Shown: positions 63,730 through 64,000 of the stretch, one piece after another
Layout: every line of letters starts with the position of its first letter
Position numbering within the stretch: position 1 is the stretch's first letter
NCBI GenBank assembly: GCA_963556255.1
Contig: OY744615.1
Coordinates: forward strand, 6,686,217 to 6,750,216
DNA length: 64,000 nt
Reading direction: 5' to 3'
Source: Allolobophora icterica
Taxonomy: Eukaryota; Annelida; Clitellata; Crassiclitellata; Lumbricidae
Notes under the pieces: model-generated
The model's database searches: none
Seen by the model: only the letters and a program-made list of their open reading frames with translations
What the model was told of the DNA's origin: nothing
Program-made: the position numbers and the translations under genes

Positions 63730-63938
63730 TGTTGTGAGTGAATGTCATCCACCGAGGGAGACCAAAACGTACTTCAACCAACACCGACGACAGTCAAGGC
63801 AGAGCTCCTCGAATCTACGCAGATCAGCCGTATTTATAGAGAGCTAGCAATTCTTCCTAACACACAGGAGTCTAGCCCATCCTACCTATAAGCTCATCCT
63901 GTGTAGAGAACCCCTAAGGCACGTGCCTACACGTAACA
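63730..63938 (-). repeat. LTR-like unit, minus orientation (209 bp)
   Basis: On the minus strand it runs TGTTACGTGTAGGC...CACTCACAACA with CTCTATAAATACGG as a TATA-like box. It shares its CACTCACAACA end with the previous unit and faces it across a 12-bp AT tract. Confidence 0.4.
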
Positions 63939-63953
63939 ATATATATATATGCA

Positions 63954-63990
<37 letters not shown>

Positions 63991-64000
63991 AATATAGATA
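63939..64000. repeat. (AT)n tract at window end
   Basis: ATATAT repeats with a GCATGCAT interruption. Confidence 0.9.

Overview
The window is animal nuclear DNA. It has intron-split genes with GT-AG and one GC-AG junction, non-LTR and Ty3/gypsy-type retrotransposons, hAT-like MITEs, long microsatellites and AT-rich non-coding DNA. Nothing is bacterial: no operons, no rRNA, no CRISPR array. The exact species cannot be read from the sequence. Two Ty3/gypsy elements carry integrase upstream of reverse transcriptase (the Gmr1-like order, first described from deuterostomes), death-fold adaptor-like genes are present, and the palindrome TAGGCCTA is abundant. Together these suggest a marine invertebrate, possibly a deuterostome, but this is only a hint.

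Layout. 1-3445: 3' part of a Ty3/gypsy element whose reverse transcriptase has been replaced by a spectrin-like coiled-coil segment. 3446-9734: old LINE scraps, CGTACG-rich palindromes, a hAT-like MITE, CAGA-type repeats, a 360-bp CA tract. 9735-15744: a complete Gmr1-like gypsy insertion with two 477-bp LTRs that look identical and a 5-bp duplication, but with a deleted integrase core and frameshifts. 16345-32156: two neighbouring host genes that I rebuilt from exons. 32469-38205: a large imperfect palindrome (arms about 2.3-2.6 kb). 38.2-42.2 kb: simple repeats and a dispersed repeat copy. 42312-49819: a second Gmr1-like element, nearly intact, nested in an older gypsy integrase fragment. 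51735-54993: a full-length RTE-like LINE with one nonsense codon. 55-64 kb: hairpins, minisatellites, tRNA-like sequences, an 8-bp-TSD MITE, another L2/CR1 LINE copy, and two facing LTR-like units in AT microsatellites.

The most interesting content is the host gene pair. Gene A (six exons, 502 aa predicted) is CARD - CARD - unnamed domain X - SH3 - short tail. Gene B (three exons, 536 aa predicted) is CARD-like domain - the same unnamed domain X - NHL/TolB-like beta-propeller. The introns bounding domain X are phase 1 in both genes, so the two look like exon-shuffled paralogues with different C-terminal effector modules, as expected of death-fold signalling adaptors. An orphan F-box-like exon lies between them. 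Transposons have repeatedly landed in and between these genes.
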